Notes under the pieces: model-generated | What the model was told of the DNA's origin: nothing | What the model saw: only the letters and a program-made list of their open reading frames with translations | Database searches by the model: none | Made by a program: the position numbers and the translations under genes | Origin: a virus | Strand: one strand, 5' to 3' | Length of the DNA stretch: 50,879 bases | Virus record (IMG/VR): IMGVR_UViG_3300032053_000117 | Coordinates: 1 to 50,879 of that record | Part shown: piece by piece, positions 39,698-49,500 of the stretch | Numbering within the stretch: the first letter of the stretch is position 1 | Layout of the letters: the number at the start of each line of letters is the position of its first letter

Positions 39698-41071
39698 CTA
39701 ACTACGGCGAGGCCAGTCACTCGGCTTCCCCTGCCACTGGCTGAACACGTCCTGCGCCAGATCGCTGATGGCTTCCTGCTGCCAGAATTCTTCCAAGGCG
39801 TCGTCGGCCCGCGCCTGTTTCAATTCGTCGGCCATGTTCAGCTTTAAGTTGTCGATGGCGATGTCGACGGCGTGGGTTGCGGTCACCATCCGCACCGCTT
39901 CGGCCTCTGGCATGTCGAAGGCGTCTACAAGTTCCCGTACGATGGCGTCGCCGGTTACCCAGCCCTTCACCCACTTCTTGCCGGTGACCGCCGTGACCAC
40001 CTTCTTGGGCTTCTTGGGGCGCATCGGTGGACGCCCGTCGTACTTGGCTTTGATGGCGTCCATTTCGGCCCACGTTTCTGCGCTGGCTGGGGCGCTGTAG
40101 AGCGCCCAGAACCTTTCGGCGTCGGCTTCTTCGTCCTTCATGCCTTCGATGGAGTCCTTGAGAACTTGGAACTCGCTCAGGGTGAAATTCTCGCCCACGT
40201 CGAACATGGCCGGGCGGGGAATGCGGGAGTCCATCTCGGTCCAGAGGTCGGGAGGCAGGCCGCGCTCCAAGAGGCGGCGCTTGTCGATCTCCGGGCCGAT
40301 CTCGATGACGATGTGACCTTCCTTCAGGCGGGGTGCCACAACGCTCTCGTAGCGCCACAGCGCGTCGGAGACGTGGAGGATGCCGTCCACCAAGGGTGTG
40401 AGCCTGCGGCCCTTGCTGGCCCTCTGGAGCGCGTCCACGGTGCTTTGGAACGGACTGGTGTCTACCACGGTGGACGGCCAGCCAAGGCTCTCGGCCCAGT
40501 TTTCCAGACGCCGGGCGTAGCTGTGAGCAGCTTTCCCGTTGATTCTGAAGTAGATACCCGGTACAGGCTCCGGCGGAGCGGCGACGGTTGCGACGGCAAA
40601 GCCCAGTGATTCAGCCACTTCCACAGCATCATCCACAATCTGTTGGGGTTTGTGGACTCGGTTGGCCCCAAGGTGTATGGCCAGACGGTCGGTGCCGTTC
40701 AGGTCGCCAAGCTCGTTGACAGGTGCCCACCGAACCTTGGTCACGTCTCCACCGCCGGGCCGGGCTTCGGCTTGGTCGGTGATGGCGTAGAACAGGTTGA
40801 CCTCGCGCCCCGGTCCTCTGGCAGCGTGCCTTGCCCAGATCAAGGGTTCTGGCTCCACGTCGAGGCCAGTCTCCTCCTTCACTTCCCGCTTGGCGGCTTC
40901 CGCGTGGCTCTCGCTGCCTTTGGCGTGGCCGCCGGGGATGCTCCAGCGTCCTTTCTCGTCGGCAACCAAGAGCGCTTCCATGCCAGCCTCGCCGGAGCGG
41001 AGGACGACGCAGAGGTTGGACTGATCCACCGCTTCAGTGAGCCGGTCAACGATGAGCTTTGCGTTCATCAT
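39698..41071 (-). CDS. Nudix hydrolase fused to a large unknown domain
   Basis: 457 aa. Begins MMNAKLIVDRLTEAVDQ, an LLE-like N-terminus (LTE in place of LLE). Residues 18-140 are a Nudix domain: the box GGHAKGSESHAEAAKREVKE then ETGL fits G-x5-E-x7-RE-x2-EE-x-G. It should hydrolyse a nucleoside diphosphate derivative, which cannot be named. Residues 150-457 are unrecognised: an alpha/beta part (YFRINGKAAHSYARRLENWA), then charged helices with Lys/Pro-rich stretches. A fused Nudix with a virion-type N-terminus would be unusual. Its TAG stop opens the GTAGTTA element of the next gene. Confidence 0.75.
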   Translation of the reverse strand: MMNAKLIVDRLTEAVDQSNLCVVLRSGEAGMEALLVADEKGRWSIPGGHAKGSESHAEAAKREVKEETGLDVEPEPLIWARHAARGPGREVNLFYAITDQAEARPGGGDVTKVRWAPVNELGDLNGTDRLAIHLGANRVHKPQQIVDDAVEVAESLGFAVATVAAPPEPVPGIYFRINGKAAHSYARRLENWAESLGWPSTVVDTSPFQSTVDALQRASKGRRLTPLVDGILHVSDALWRYESVVAPRLKEGHIVIEIGPEIDKRRLLERGLPPDLWTEMDSRIPRPAMFDVGENFTLSEFQVLKDSIEGMKDEEADAERFWALYSAPASAETWAEMDAIKAKYDGRPPMRPKKPKKVVTAVTGKKWVKGWVTGDAIVRELVDAFDMPEAEAVRMVTATHAVDIAIDNLKLNMADELKQARADDALEEFWQQEAISDLAQDVFSQWQGKPSDWPRRS

Positions 41072-41072
41072 A

Positions 41073-44000
41073 TCATGTCATGTTCAGAGTGACCACCGTG
41101 TCTCCGAGCACAACGAAGCTGACCGGGTTGGTCAGGTACGTGTTGCCGTTGATGACCCAACTACCGAATGTATACGAAAGCACGGTCAAGATTTGATTCT
41201 TGGTCACGTCCACGAAAGCCGAGGTAAAGGCAGTGGCGTCGGAGCCGCCGTTGCGCAGGATTTCCAAGTCCCACTCGGAGCCAGCCAGCGGCTGCGGGTC
41301 CGGCACGACTTCGGCCACTTGGCAGTAATCGACGACGACATCCTTAACCAAGTCGCCGGAGACGATGGTGTTGAGCGTGGACGTGAGGTAGTAGGGAGGC
41401 GACAGGTCTTTGATGTATACAGTCGTCCCCTTGCGGCCAATCGCCGGGCTGGCGGCGATGTCGGTAATCTGGGCGTTGACTACACAGGCCAACTGGACTT
41501 CGGCAGCTTGGAGTGCTGCTGTGATGCTGGCTTTGGTCACGACTCCGGCGGTGAGGTCTTCGCGGCCCTCGTCGGTGATAAGGATAAACAGTTTCACCGC
41601 GCCGGGCCGGTACGCGTAGCTGGAAAGTGCAAAATCCATCGCTTCGTACCCATCCTCGTTACTGCCGTTGGTGACCAGCCCAGCGGCGGCGGTTTCCAGT
41701 TGGGATGCGGTGCCCCAGTCGCCCCCGCCAACGGCAATCTTGAACGCTTTTTGACCGGGGCCAAAGAGAACGGTTCCAAAGCCTACCATCGCGTAGCTGT
41801 TCACGTCGATACCTGCGCCGATTCCGGCAGCTACCAGAGCGCTCTCCAAGAGCGACGGCAGAAACGGTGGCGTGCCCGGCGGTCTGCCGAGCCACGCCTG
41901 CTCTGCCAGCATGGAGCCGGAGCAGTCTACGAGGAACACCACGTCCACGTACCCGGTAGCGGGCATGAGGGCAGGAATGGCTGTCAAGGTTATGACTGAT
42001 CCGTAACGGTAGGTGCCGAGGCCCAAAATGACGGCGGACCCCGGTGGCGCAAGGATGCTGCTAACCACCACGTCAGGCACCGGGATGGTGGGCGGGAACA
42101 GGCCCAGAGCTTCCGGCATCCAGAAGTCTGACTGGGCCACGTAGATGCCTTGCTCGATCATCCACGGCTGGCAAGCCACAAGGACGGGTGTCGAGAGTAG
42201 GGTGTCGTAGTAGGCTTTGGCTTTCTTTTCGTCTTCGTCGAAGTAGAGGCCGCGTGGCATCAAGGCAGGCTTGCCGACGTGTCCGGCTTTGCTTTTCATG
42301 AAAGCGCCGACTTGATGGACTGTGCCGGAACTATAGGCGGTGCCCGCGCTTTCCGTCGCGTAGAACTTTTGGCCTTCTGTGAAGGTAGTTCCGTTGTACA
42401 CAACAAAGGTCGTGTCCACTTCGTACTGGCGGCCCGGCGCTAGGCCGTCTTGTGCGATGGCAGGAACTTCGCGCAGGCGAGGGGTGCAGACCTCCGTGAA
42501 GCTCATCCAGTTCTCTGAGGCGTCCGGCGTCCAGTATGAGCCGCTGTCGCGGAAGGTCGGGGTGTCCGTGCCGTAATCAGCCAGCGCCAACGCGTAGCCC
42601 TGCTGGACGACCCGCTCTGAGCGGTCCAAACACTCCTGCCGCCACGACTGAAAGCCCCGGCTGAGCGGCGTGCTCTGGTACTCGGTGAGCGTCTGCACCT
42701 GAACTTGCTGAAGCTGGATCGGCAGCGTGGCGTCTTCAGTGTAGCTCGCGATGAACGGAACGGTGCCGGTGTGCGTTCCCATGCTGACGAACTGCCAGCG
42801 CAGAACGTCCGGTGTTTTGTTCTCGCCGTTGACATCGGCGTAGGCGGTGCTGCCGACGAAGCTGCCGGTTATGGCGAAGCGGGCCGTGCTCACGTCCGTT
42901 TTCTCGAAGGTGACCTTGCGGATGTGCAGTTCCCCGTTGCCGCCGGTCCAGTAGATCGGGAAAGTGAACGGACCTATGCTGTCCACGTCCACGCCTGCCG
43001 CCGAGGTTATGGCGATGTTGCCGTTGGTGGCTGTAAACGGGATGGGAGCCGTGTCTTGGATCACGGTCACGGCGTCGGCTCCCGAAGCCACGTACTGGGC
43101 CTTGATCCTGAAGCCGTCGGTCGTCCCGCTGAGGTTGGTGTACTCCAGCGCGACGCTCCACGACCCAAGAGGCAGCGCCAGCCCGAAGTTGAGCGCGTAT
43201 TGGCGCACGGTGCTGGGCACGACGCCGTACTGGGCGTAGGTGGGCACCGTGTTGGTGCCGGAGAAGGGGTCGCCCGGCAGGTAGAGCGATCCGTTGTATA
43301 CAATACCATCGCCGTTTTCGACCACGTAAACCTTGTTGCTCACGCTGCCGCTGACGACGTTGATGTCGAAGGTTGCGCCCCCGAGCGTGCCGCTGGTGTC
43401 GGACGTGTTCTGCGCTCCGGCCAGTTCAACCAGACCGTTGGGCTTGGAGAGCACGCTGACCCGGTAACCGGCGGCGGGTAACGTTCCGATCATGCTGAAC
43501 GTGATGTCGTCCGGTACGCTGAAGCTGACGCTGCCGGACTGCATGAGGCCGCCTGCCACAGAGTCGTTGTTGGTGCTGGTCAGGCAGAGGTCTGTGTCGG
43601 CAACCTCCATGCCTTCCGGCTTGAGCAGGCCCGCTTTCCCGCGCCAGTACTGAGGGTCCATGCGCTCTGGTATATGGGCCAAGGTTTCAAGGTACTGGCC
43701 GAAGGCGATGCCCGGAATCACCATCGCGTAAATCTGGGGCACGTGTACCTCATCCACGCGCTCGCGAATCCATTGCAGGGTTTTGCTCTGCGTGTCGTAG
43801 ATGATCTCGTTGGCTCCCGGCAGCGCCGGTTCAGACTGAAACACCCGGCGCGTGCCGTTGTCGCTGATGAGCGCGTAGATGTCCGCCTCCTGCTGAACGG
43901 TTCCAAAAGATTCGACCTGAACGTAGAGGCGCAGGGCGTGCTCGAAAGGGTTTTTCAGCACTTGCGCCAGCCGGGCGACGTAGCCCGCAAGCTGGTTGTC

Positions 44001-44585
44001 CCGGTCAGCGAGGTTGCGGTCGGGGTTCTTGAACAGGTCGCGGTTGAGCGGAAGGACGGCGTTGATGTCCGCCTGCATCGCAGCGCCCTGACCCAGCGAC
44101 CAGATGCTTGTGCTGGGGATGTCCGTGCCCGCCTGCGGGATGCTGGGGTCGACGAAGGCGCTGGCGCAGGCGCGGGCCAGAACTTCATAGACCAGCGCGT
44201 CGCGACCGTAGAGGTCCGCGTCGGCGTATCGGGCGGCGTCGTAGGGGATGCTGACGTTGGTGACGTGGCGTATCTGGCTGCTGAACGTTCCCGCTTCCGT
44301 GCCGACGAAGGGAAGCGTAAAAGGGGTTGGGCCTTGGAGGCTGGGCTTGAGGGTCGAGTAGTTGTATACATCTCCGACTTGGACGGAGACTTCCACGACC
44401 GCCGCGCCGACGATCAGGTCGCGGTAGGCAAGCTGCCGGTCGCGCTCTTGGTACACCTTGCAGTCAAAGGGAAGGTCCGGGTTGACCGGGGTGAGCGTCC
44501 CGCTGGAGGGAGCATCCACCGCTGACTCCCATCGGATGGTGTCGCGGAGCGCGATAACCAGTGCGCTTTCAAGTTGAGCGGCCAT
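41073..44585 (-). CDS. 1170-aa virion protein with vWA domain
   Basis: The first 860 residues are beta-rich and unrecognised, with features of tail or baseplate proteins (many Thr, Val, Tyr; no Cys clusters). About 880-1065 is a von Willebrand A domain: DVVFLVDCSGSM (DCSGS at 887-891 is the MIDAS metal site), SYAMVGFGTVLFG, VKLFILITDEGRED and a final YIKDL. A beta-rich domain ends the chain. vWA domains bind protein or sugar ligands through a metal ion, so it may be an adhesion or assembly part of the virion. It follows two smaller paralogous genes. Confidence 0.7.
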   Translation of the reverse strand: MAAQLESALVIALRDTIRWESAVDAPSSGTLTPVNPDLPFDCKVYQERDRQLAYRDLIVGAAVVEVSVQVGDVYNYSTLKPSLQGPTPFTLPFVGTEAGTFSSQIRHVTNVSIPYDAARYADADLYGRDALVYEVLARACASAFVDPSIPQAGTDIPSTSIWSLGQGAAMQADINAVLPLNRDLFKNPDRNLADRDNQLAGYVARLAQVLKNPFEHALRLYVQVESFGTVQQEADIYALISDNGTRRVFQSEPALPGANEIIYDTQSKTLQWIRERVDEVHVPQIYAMVIPGIAFGQYLETLAHIPERMDPQYWRGKAGLLKPEGMEVADTDLCLTSTNNDSVAGGLMQSGSVSFSVPDDITFSMIGTLPAAGYRVSVLSKPNGLVELAGAQNTSDTSGTLGGATFDINVVSGSVSNKVYVVENGDGIVYNGSLYLPGDPFSGTNTVPTYAQYGVVPSTVRQYALNFGLALPLGSWSVALEYTNLSGTTDGFRIKAQYVASGADAVTVIQDTAPIPFTATNGNIAITSAAGVDVDSIGPFTFPIYWTGGNGELHIRKVTFEKTDVSTARFAITGSFVGSTAYADVNGENKTPDVLRWQFVSMGTHTGTVPFIASYTEDATLPIQLQQVQVQTLTEYQSTPLSRGFQSWRQECLDRSERVVQQGYALALADYGTDTPTFRDSGSYWTPDASENWMSFTEVCTPRLREVPAIAQDGLAPGRQYEVDTTFVVYNGTTFTEGQKFYATESAGTAYSSGTVHQVGAFMKSKAGHVGKPALMPRGLYFDEDEKKAKAYYDTLLSTPVLVACQPWMIEQGIYVAQSDFWMPEALGLFPPTIPVPDVVVSSILAPPGSAVILGLGTYRYGSVITLTAIPALMPATGYVDVVFLVDCSGSMLAEQAWLGRPPGTPPFLPSLLESALVAAGIGAGIDVNSYAMVGFGTVLFGPGQKAFKIAVGGGDWGTASQLETAAAGLVTNGSNEDGYEAMDFALSSYAYRPGAVKLFILITDEGREDLTAGVVTKASITAALQAAEVQLACVVNAQITDIAASPAIGRKGTTVYIKDLSPPYYLTSTLNTIVSGDLVKDVVVDYCQVAEVVPDPQPLAGSEWDLEILRNGGSDATAFTSAFVDVTKNQILTVLSYTFGSWVINGNTYLTNPVSFVVLGDTVVTLNMT

Positions 44586-44586
44586 A

Positions 44587-45003
44587 TCAGTAATAGAACC
44601 TGAGCGAACCGGTTGCGGCTACCGAGAGATCGGTGTTGTTCGTGTTGTTGCTGATGACCACACGGTAAGTTCCGGGGGTTTCCACGACGCACACGGCAAA
44701 AGGGTTCGTGGTGCAGTTCTGATCGGTGAAGGAAGCGTAAGCCAGCGGGCCGGTAATCATGGTGCCCCGGTACAGGCCGACGCTGCACAGGCCCATCGCA
44801 GTATTCAGGTAGAAGGGAACTACTCCCGGCGTCAGGATGGCGAGGACGGAGAGGGTCAGCGACCTCAGTTCAAACCGCTCATGGAGCGCCAGAGGCAGTT
44901 CAGCGATGACGATGGACTTCCCGCTCCGAAGTTCCGTCTGGGCGAAGCTCAGAGGGACGCTCAGGGTGCGGGCGTACCGGTTGGTGGTAATGAAGCCGTT
45001 CAT
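44587..45003 (-). CDS. virion-type paralog A
   Basis: 138 aa. Begins MNGFITTNRYARTLSVPLSF. A beta-rich single domain with ETPGTYRVVISNNTNNTDLS and a final TGSLRFYY. Matches the next gene upstream along its length (GFITxN start, TPGTY-V/I-I-NN, V/A-TGS-R), so the two are paralogs. Probably a structural protein of the tail or baseplate. Its start overlaps the upstream stop (ATG 45003 over TAG 45002-45000). Confidence 0.65.
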   Translation of the reverse strand: MNGFITTNRYARTLSVPLSFAQTELRSGKSIVIAELPLALHERFELRSLTLSVLAILTPGVVPFYLNTAMGLCSVGLYRGTMITGPLAYASFTDQNCTTNPFAVCVVETPGTYRVVISNNTNNTDLSVAATGSLRFYY

Positions 45004-45488
45004 GCGCTATCTAGTTCCAGCCGCACGCTGCCAGTGACAGCGAGGCGAAAATCAATCGAGGTCGACGGTGGAATGACAGGGATGGCGTCCGTCGACGGCT
45101 GCATGTTGTTGGCGATGATCCACGAGTAGGTGCCGGGCGTGGTCGCCACAATGACGTTGGTCAGCGTGCGGGAGAAGGTGCCGAGGCCAGTTGCGACCAG
45201 CACGTCCAAGCCCCCGGCGGCTCCGGGGTTGCCGCTGGAGTAGCTTCTGCGCATGGTGAGGAACGAGAGGCCGAGGTTGCCGTAGGTTTTGTTCCCGTTG
45301 GTGATGAGCGCGGTGTCGACGTTGCACGCGAACAGTTGCAGCGTGGCCATCTTGTACGTGATGCGCATGGGAGCCACGACTTTGACGGTCGCCACGACGA
45401 CCCAGTCGCCCATGTGCAGGTCGGTGGCCGGGAGCGCGATGGGGAGGTCCACCACGTTGCTCAGCATGTTTTCGGTTATGAATCCCAT
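45000..45488 (-). CDS. virion-type paralog B
   Basis: 162 aa from ATG 45488; the frame is open to 45614, but this start aligns with paralog A. Begins MGFITENMLSNVVDLPIALP, then METHOD-like strands (VVVATVKVVAPMRITYKMAT), a Gly/Ser turn, TPGTYSWIIANN and VTGSVRLELDS. Same fold expected as paralog A. Likely a small structural protein. Confidence 0.65.
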   Translation of the reverse strand: MGFITENMLSNVVDLPIALPATDLHMGDWVVVATVKVVAPMRITYKMATLQLFACNVDTALITNGNKTYGNLGLSFLTMRRSYSSGNPGAAGGLDVLVATGLGTFSRTLTNVIVATTPGTYSWIIANNMQPSTDAIPVIPPSTSIDFRLAVTGSVRLELDSA

Positions 45489-45501
45489 AAAAATCAGCAG
45501 G

Positions 45502-46206
45502 TTAGTGTCGTAGTCGTCGTTCGTGCATCCTATCCCAGATTTCTTTCTCCTGTTCAGGCGTGAAATCTTCCAGATGGAAATTTCGTTCTTCTGCCTCGCC
45601 TGTGCTGTAATCAAGGGTGCTCCATTCCGTGGAGTACCAGACGCCGGTACCAGCGGCGCTGGAAGATGCTTCGTCTGCGCCTTTGTCTCTCAGGAATTTC
45701 ACGGCCTTGTCTACAACGGTCAGGCCATCTTCACGGTCCCATTCGTCCGGCTCCATGTCTATGCCTTCCTCATCTTCCCAGCCGCTTTCGCTGAAGTCGC
45801 CATCCTCCACGCTTTCAGGCGTGGTGCGGGCGTAGGTGATGGTGATGCGCGGGCGCAGAACAGGCATCCGGCGGATAAAGTCTTCAGGGTTTTCCGAGTC
45901 GTCCGAGTCGACGTTCTCGCGCACCGGGCGCTCTTTCCAGAGCATGGGGTCTGGGAAGTTGCCCGCGACGCCGGGGGCGTTGGCCGGGTGGAGCGGGTTG
46001 AACCAGATGCCGCAGTCGAGGCAGTCGATCAGTCCTTCGTCATCCGCCTCGCTGACGTTGGTGCCTCCGCAGTCGGGGCAGCGGTTGGGCACGAGCCGGT
46101 CGAGGTCAGCGCGAGGGTCCAGCGCATCCGGGTCAGCATCCAGCAGCCGATGCACAACGCGGCGGGCTTCGGCCCGGCTTTCGGGAAAATGTAAGCGCTC
46201 AGACAT
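45502..46206 (-). CDS. zinc-ribbon modular protein with LLE-type N-terminus
   Basis: 234 aa from ATG 46206, overlapping the upstream stop by 8 bp. Begins MSERLHFPESRAEARRVVHR then LLDADPDALDPRADLDRLVP: both the LLE-type helix (LLD) and the DPRAD-RLV motif. A zinc ribbon follows (CPDCGG at about 43 and CLDCGIWFN at about 61). Near residue 95 comes SDDSENPEDFIRR, a linker, and then an acidic C-terminal domain (SESGWEDEEGIDMEPDEW). Not recognised as an enzyme. Confidence 0.65.
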   Translation of the reverse strand: MSERLHFPESRAEARRVVHRLLDADPDALDPRADLDRLVPNRCPDCGGTNVSEADDEGLIDCLDCGIWFNPLHPANAPGVAGNFPDPMLWKERPVRENVDSDDSENPEDFIRRMPVLRPRITITYARTTPESVEDGDFSESGWEDEEGIDMEPDEWDREDGLTVVDKAVKFLRDKGADEASSSAAGTGVWYSTEWSTLDYSTGEAEERNFHLEDFTPEQEKEIWDRMHERRLRH

Positions 46207-46522
46207 TGAGGATGCCTTCAGCTGACAGCCTCTCCTTGGTCGGCACTCGAAACTTCGTGCCCTCCGGCACACTGACCAAGGGATCGAGGATATTGTTTAC
46301 ACTGGCCAGCACCCACCAAAGCTGCGGGGTGCCGTAAAAGTCGCTGGCTAAGAGGTCGAGGCGCGGCACTCCTGCCGAGGGCATTGACCACAGTTCGTCG
46401 CTATCGTTGGGCACCACCGCAGGTTGCATCAGGCCAAACACGATGGTATCGCCGCCCAGATCGTAGATCGGGGTCTTGGCGAACATCGAATACTGCGGCA
46501 GTTCAATACGTTGACCAGCCAT
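46199..46522 (-). CDS. gp53-like baseplate wedge protein (LysM-like)
   Basis: 107 aa from ATG 46522, 6 nt after GTAGTTA. It has a clear gp53 family pattern: RLDLLASDFYGTPQLWWVLA at about 52-71, then NNILDPLVSVPEGTKFRVPT, i.e. R-D-LA-x-x-YG-x-x-x-LWW...N...DP...G...IP. In T4 gp53 joins baseplate wedges around the hub. Its presence implies a contractile (myovirus-type) tail. It sits between terminase and a zinc-ribbon protein. Confidence 0.8.
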   Translation of the reverse strand: MAGQRIELPQYSMFAKTPIYDLGGDTIVFGLMQPAVVPNDSDELWSMPSAGVPRLDLLASDFYGTPQLWWVLASVNNILDPLVSVPEGTKFRVPTKERLSAEGILNV

Positions 46523-46540
46523 ACGCCATAACTACCCGCC

Positions 46541-49500
46541 CTAAGCCTTGAACACTTTGGAGCGCGTGTAGCCTCTCGCTGGCAGGGGAATTGCGACAGG
46601 CGGCGCTTCCTGTTCATACTGCTGCATTTGCTGCCCCGTGTACATCGACGGAGCGTTGTGGCTCGACATGCTGATCTTTTCCTCCGAGTTGACGGCGTTG
46701 AAGTAGGCTCCGGCAGCGCCGTCGGTGGTGTCCTTGGAGTTGTGTACGAAGACGCCCGCCTCTAGGCCAAAGTTTTCAACACCGGGAATTGAAATATCGT
46801 ATACATCTGTAGGAGGAACCGTTACTGAGCGGCAGGATATAACCTTGTGATTGCGCGGTAGGCATTTTTGAAGGCGAATCGTTGCGGCTTTTTGAATGGA
46901 TTGACGGTGTTTAGCCAAACGTTCCGGTGACCAGTTCTGTCGATTTTCGCGATTTGTTCGCGCAGCGGTTTTAGCTGAGTTTTGTCTACCAGTTTCGGAT
47001 TTTGCGTAGTCAGCGAGGCGCTGGGTCATTTTAGACCGGTAAACAGGGTCAGCCCATCTGGCTTTATTGCGTTCGGATGTGCGCTGGCTGGCGGCTAGTG
47101 AAGTTACGGAGGCGTGCAGACGGGCTTTTTGTTCCGTTGTCATGCCTTTGTATACAATCTTGCCAGCTTTTTGTTTTTTAGCGATAAAAGCAGAGTTGTT
47201 GCTGTAGCGCATTTTGAATGTCAAAGCGCGTCGTTTCACGATTTCAGGATTAGAAGTGGCTTTGGAGATTAGAACATGCCGCCGATTGTGCTCGCTCGCG
47301 GTCAGACGCTCAAGCAGGTCTGGGTCGTTGTTGAGTGAGTTCAGACTTGCGTGATGAATAACCTCACCAGTTCTGGCCGGAAAACCACAGTGTTTGGCTA
47401 CGAGTTTGTGGGTCATGCGCCAGTTGCCTTCGCTCCAAACCTGTTCGTAGTAGCCGGTGCCGCGTTGGTATCTTACTTTGTACAGCTTTGTATACAGCGG
47501 CATCAAACTATCCCCAGCCTTTAGATTTTTGGCCGCGCAGTAACCACCTGTCTTGAGCATGAATCGGTGGTCAGGTGTGCAGCGCACGACTTTTTGATTA
47601 TCGAGCGTGACTTCAACAAGCTCTGTGACGGTTTTTGTTTTTCTGGCGTTGACTGCTTTTGCAGGTATTACTTCTCCTTTGCCTGTGTTGGCGTAAATCC
47701 ACACTGGTTTTGTTTCTTGCGCGAGTTCGGTCAGTGACTTGGTTGTGCCGTTGAGCAATTTTACCTTAGTGTCGCCGGTAAAACAGCCGTCGGGCGGATG
47801 GTCGAACTTCTTGTCCATCTCCAGCAGGTTCTCCGCCTCGCGGATCATTTGCTCGTTGCGGGGCAGCCGTATGCGGTGTTCCTCGAATCCGGCCCGCCAA
47901 GCGGTGTATACGGATTTGTCCTTGTCGACAGAGAGCTTGTCGACTTTGAACTGGCGGGCTTCCAATTCCTGTAGGGGCATGACGGACTGGTACATATCTG
48001 CTGTAATCAAGCCGAACCGGTAGCTGCACATGTCCCTAAGCCAGAAAAAGAACTTCTGAATCTTACCGAGGTTGATCGGTTTGTTCTGCCCGGCGCAGAT
48101 GGTCAGGATGAAATCGTACTCCACGATCAGGCGGTATTCGGCAAACGGCTCCCCGTCCTTGACCAACCCTTCCACAAGCTGGCTGCCCGCCAAGTGGCAG
48201 ACTGCGACGCCCGCCAAGCTCTGCGTGGCCAAGTCCAGATGCGCGTAGCGCTGGCTCTGCGGGTGGCGGATCGGCTGGATGCGCGAGGCGACGCGGGTGA
48301 GGAAGGATTTGTGTTCGAGGTAGTCCCAGATGTTCTTGTTGTCCTCCGAACTGATGGGGATGCGCTGGATGCCGGGCTTGAGCGGGTTGGGCACCCCTTC
48401 CTGCGCGGCCACCTGTATACAATGCTCGATGTCGATGAGGCTGGGAAAGAGCCGGTGAGCGCCGCCGCAGGAGATGCCGGACAGGTTTTGAAGCTGGGAC
48501 TTGCAGTTGCGCCGGTACGCCTCGTGGTAGAACTTGGGCACCAGTTCGGTCTTGGCACCGTTGGGCGGCTCCTCGTGCGGCTCATCAAGAACTGGCTCTC
48601 CGTCCTCCGTGTACCAGCCGGACATGATGAACGGCTCCATGTTCTTCAGGCCGTAGGCGACCTTGAACCAGTGATGGTCGGGGCCGATGCCGGTCAGGGC
48701 GTGGCGCTTGATCTTGTAGACAGCGTTGCGGAAGACGATCTGGCTGATGGGCCGAGGCTCAACACCCGCCGGGAGCTTGCGATTTTCAAGATCGCGCTGG
48801 CGGTTGGATTCTTCGATTTCTCCGACCACCTTCTCCGTGAAGCTGGACTCGTCTTGCGCGGATGACGCGATGATGGAGATGGCCGGGAGGTACGCTTCGA
48901 TTTTCTGGAAGCGGTTGGCGATGCGCGTGCGGACCTGATCGTAAAGCTCGTACGCCTTGAGGTCTGGGTCTTTTTCCAAACGGAAGTTGCCCTCGTCCAG
49001 CCCGATGCCGACAAGGTTGCGCCCCAGCACATGCTGGCCCTTGGACCCGGCGGTGAGCCAGATGCGCGAGAGGCGTCCGTCGGGCAGGGTGTTCTCCATT
49101 GGCACGCGGTAGCCGCTGTAATCAAGCTCCGCGTTGTACTTGCAGACCTCCAAGAAGTAGGGGCTGTCGGACATGTAGGTCATGGCCGTGCCGAAAGCTG
49201 TGTCCTTGACCGCCTCCTTGGTGACGGACAGGAGATTGTAGACAATGTTCGAGTTGCGGTTCAGCCCGAAGAAGTGCTGCGGGTTCTTCAGGTACGTGGC
49301 AATGCACATCCGGTAGAGCAGCACGGTCACCATCATGGCCGTGTTGTGCGTGACCGTGAAATCTTTGAGCAAAAACCGGTGGTTCCCATCAAGTTCAAAA
49401 CCGTAGTAATCGCCTTCGTCTAAAGGTATTACAGCGAACTTCGTTTTCAAGCAGTCTGCCTGTCGTTGGTGCCCTGTGATTGGGCTGGTGACTGGCTGGC

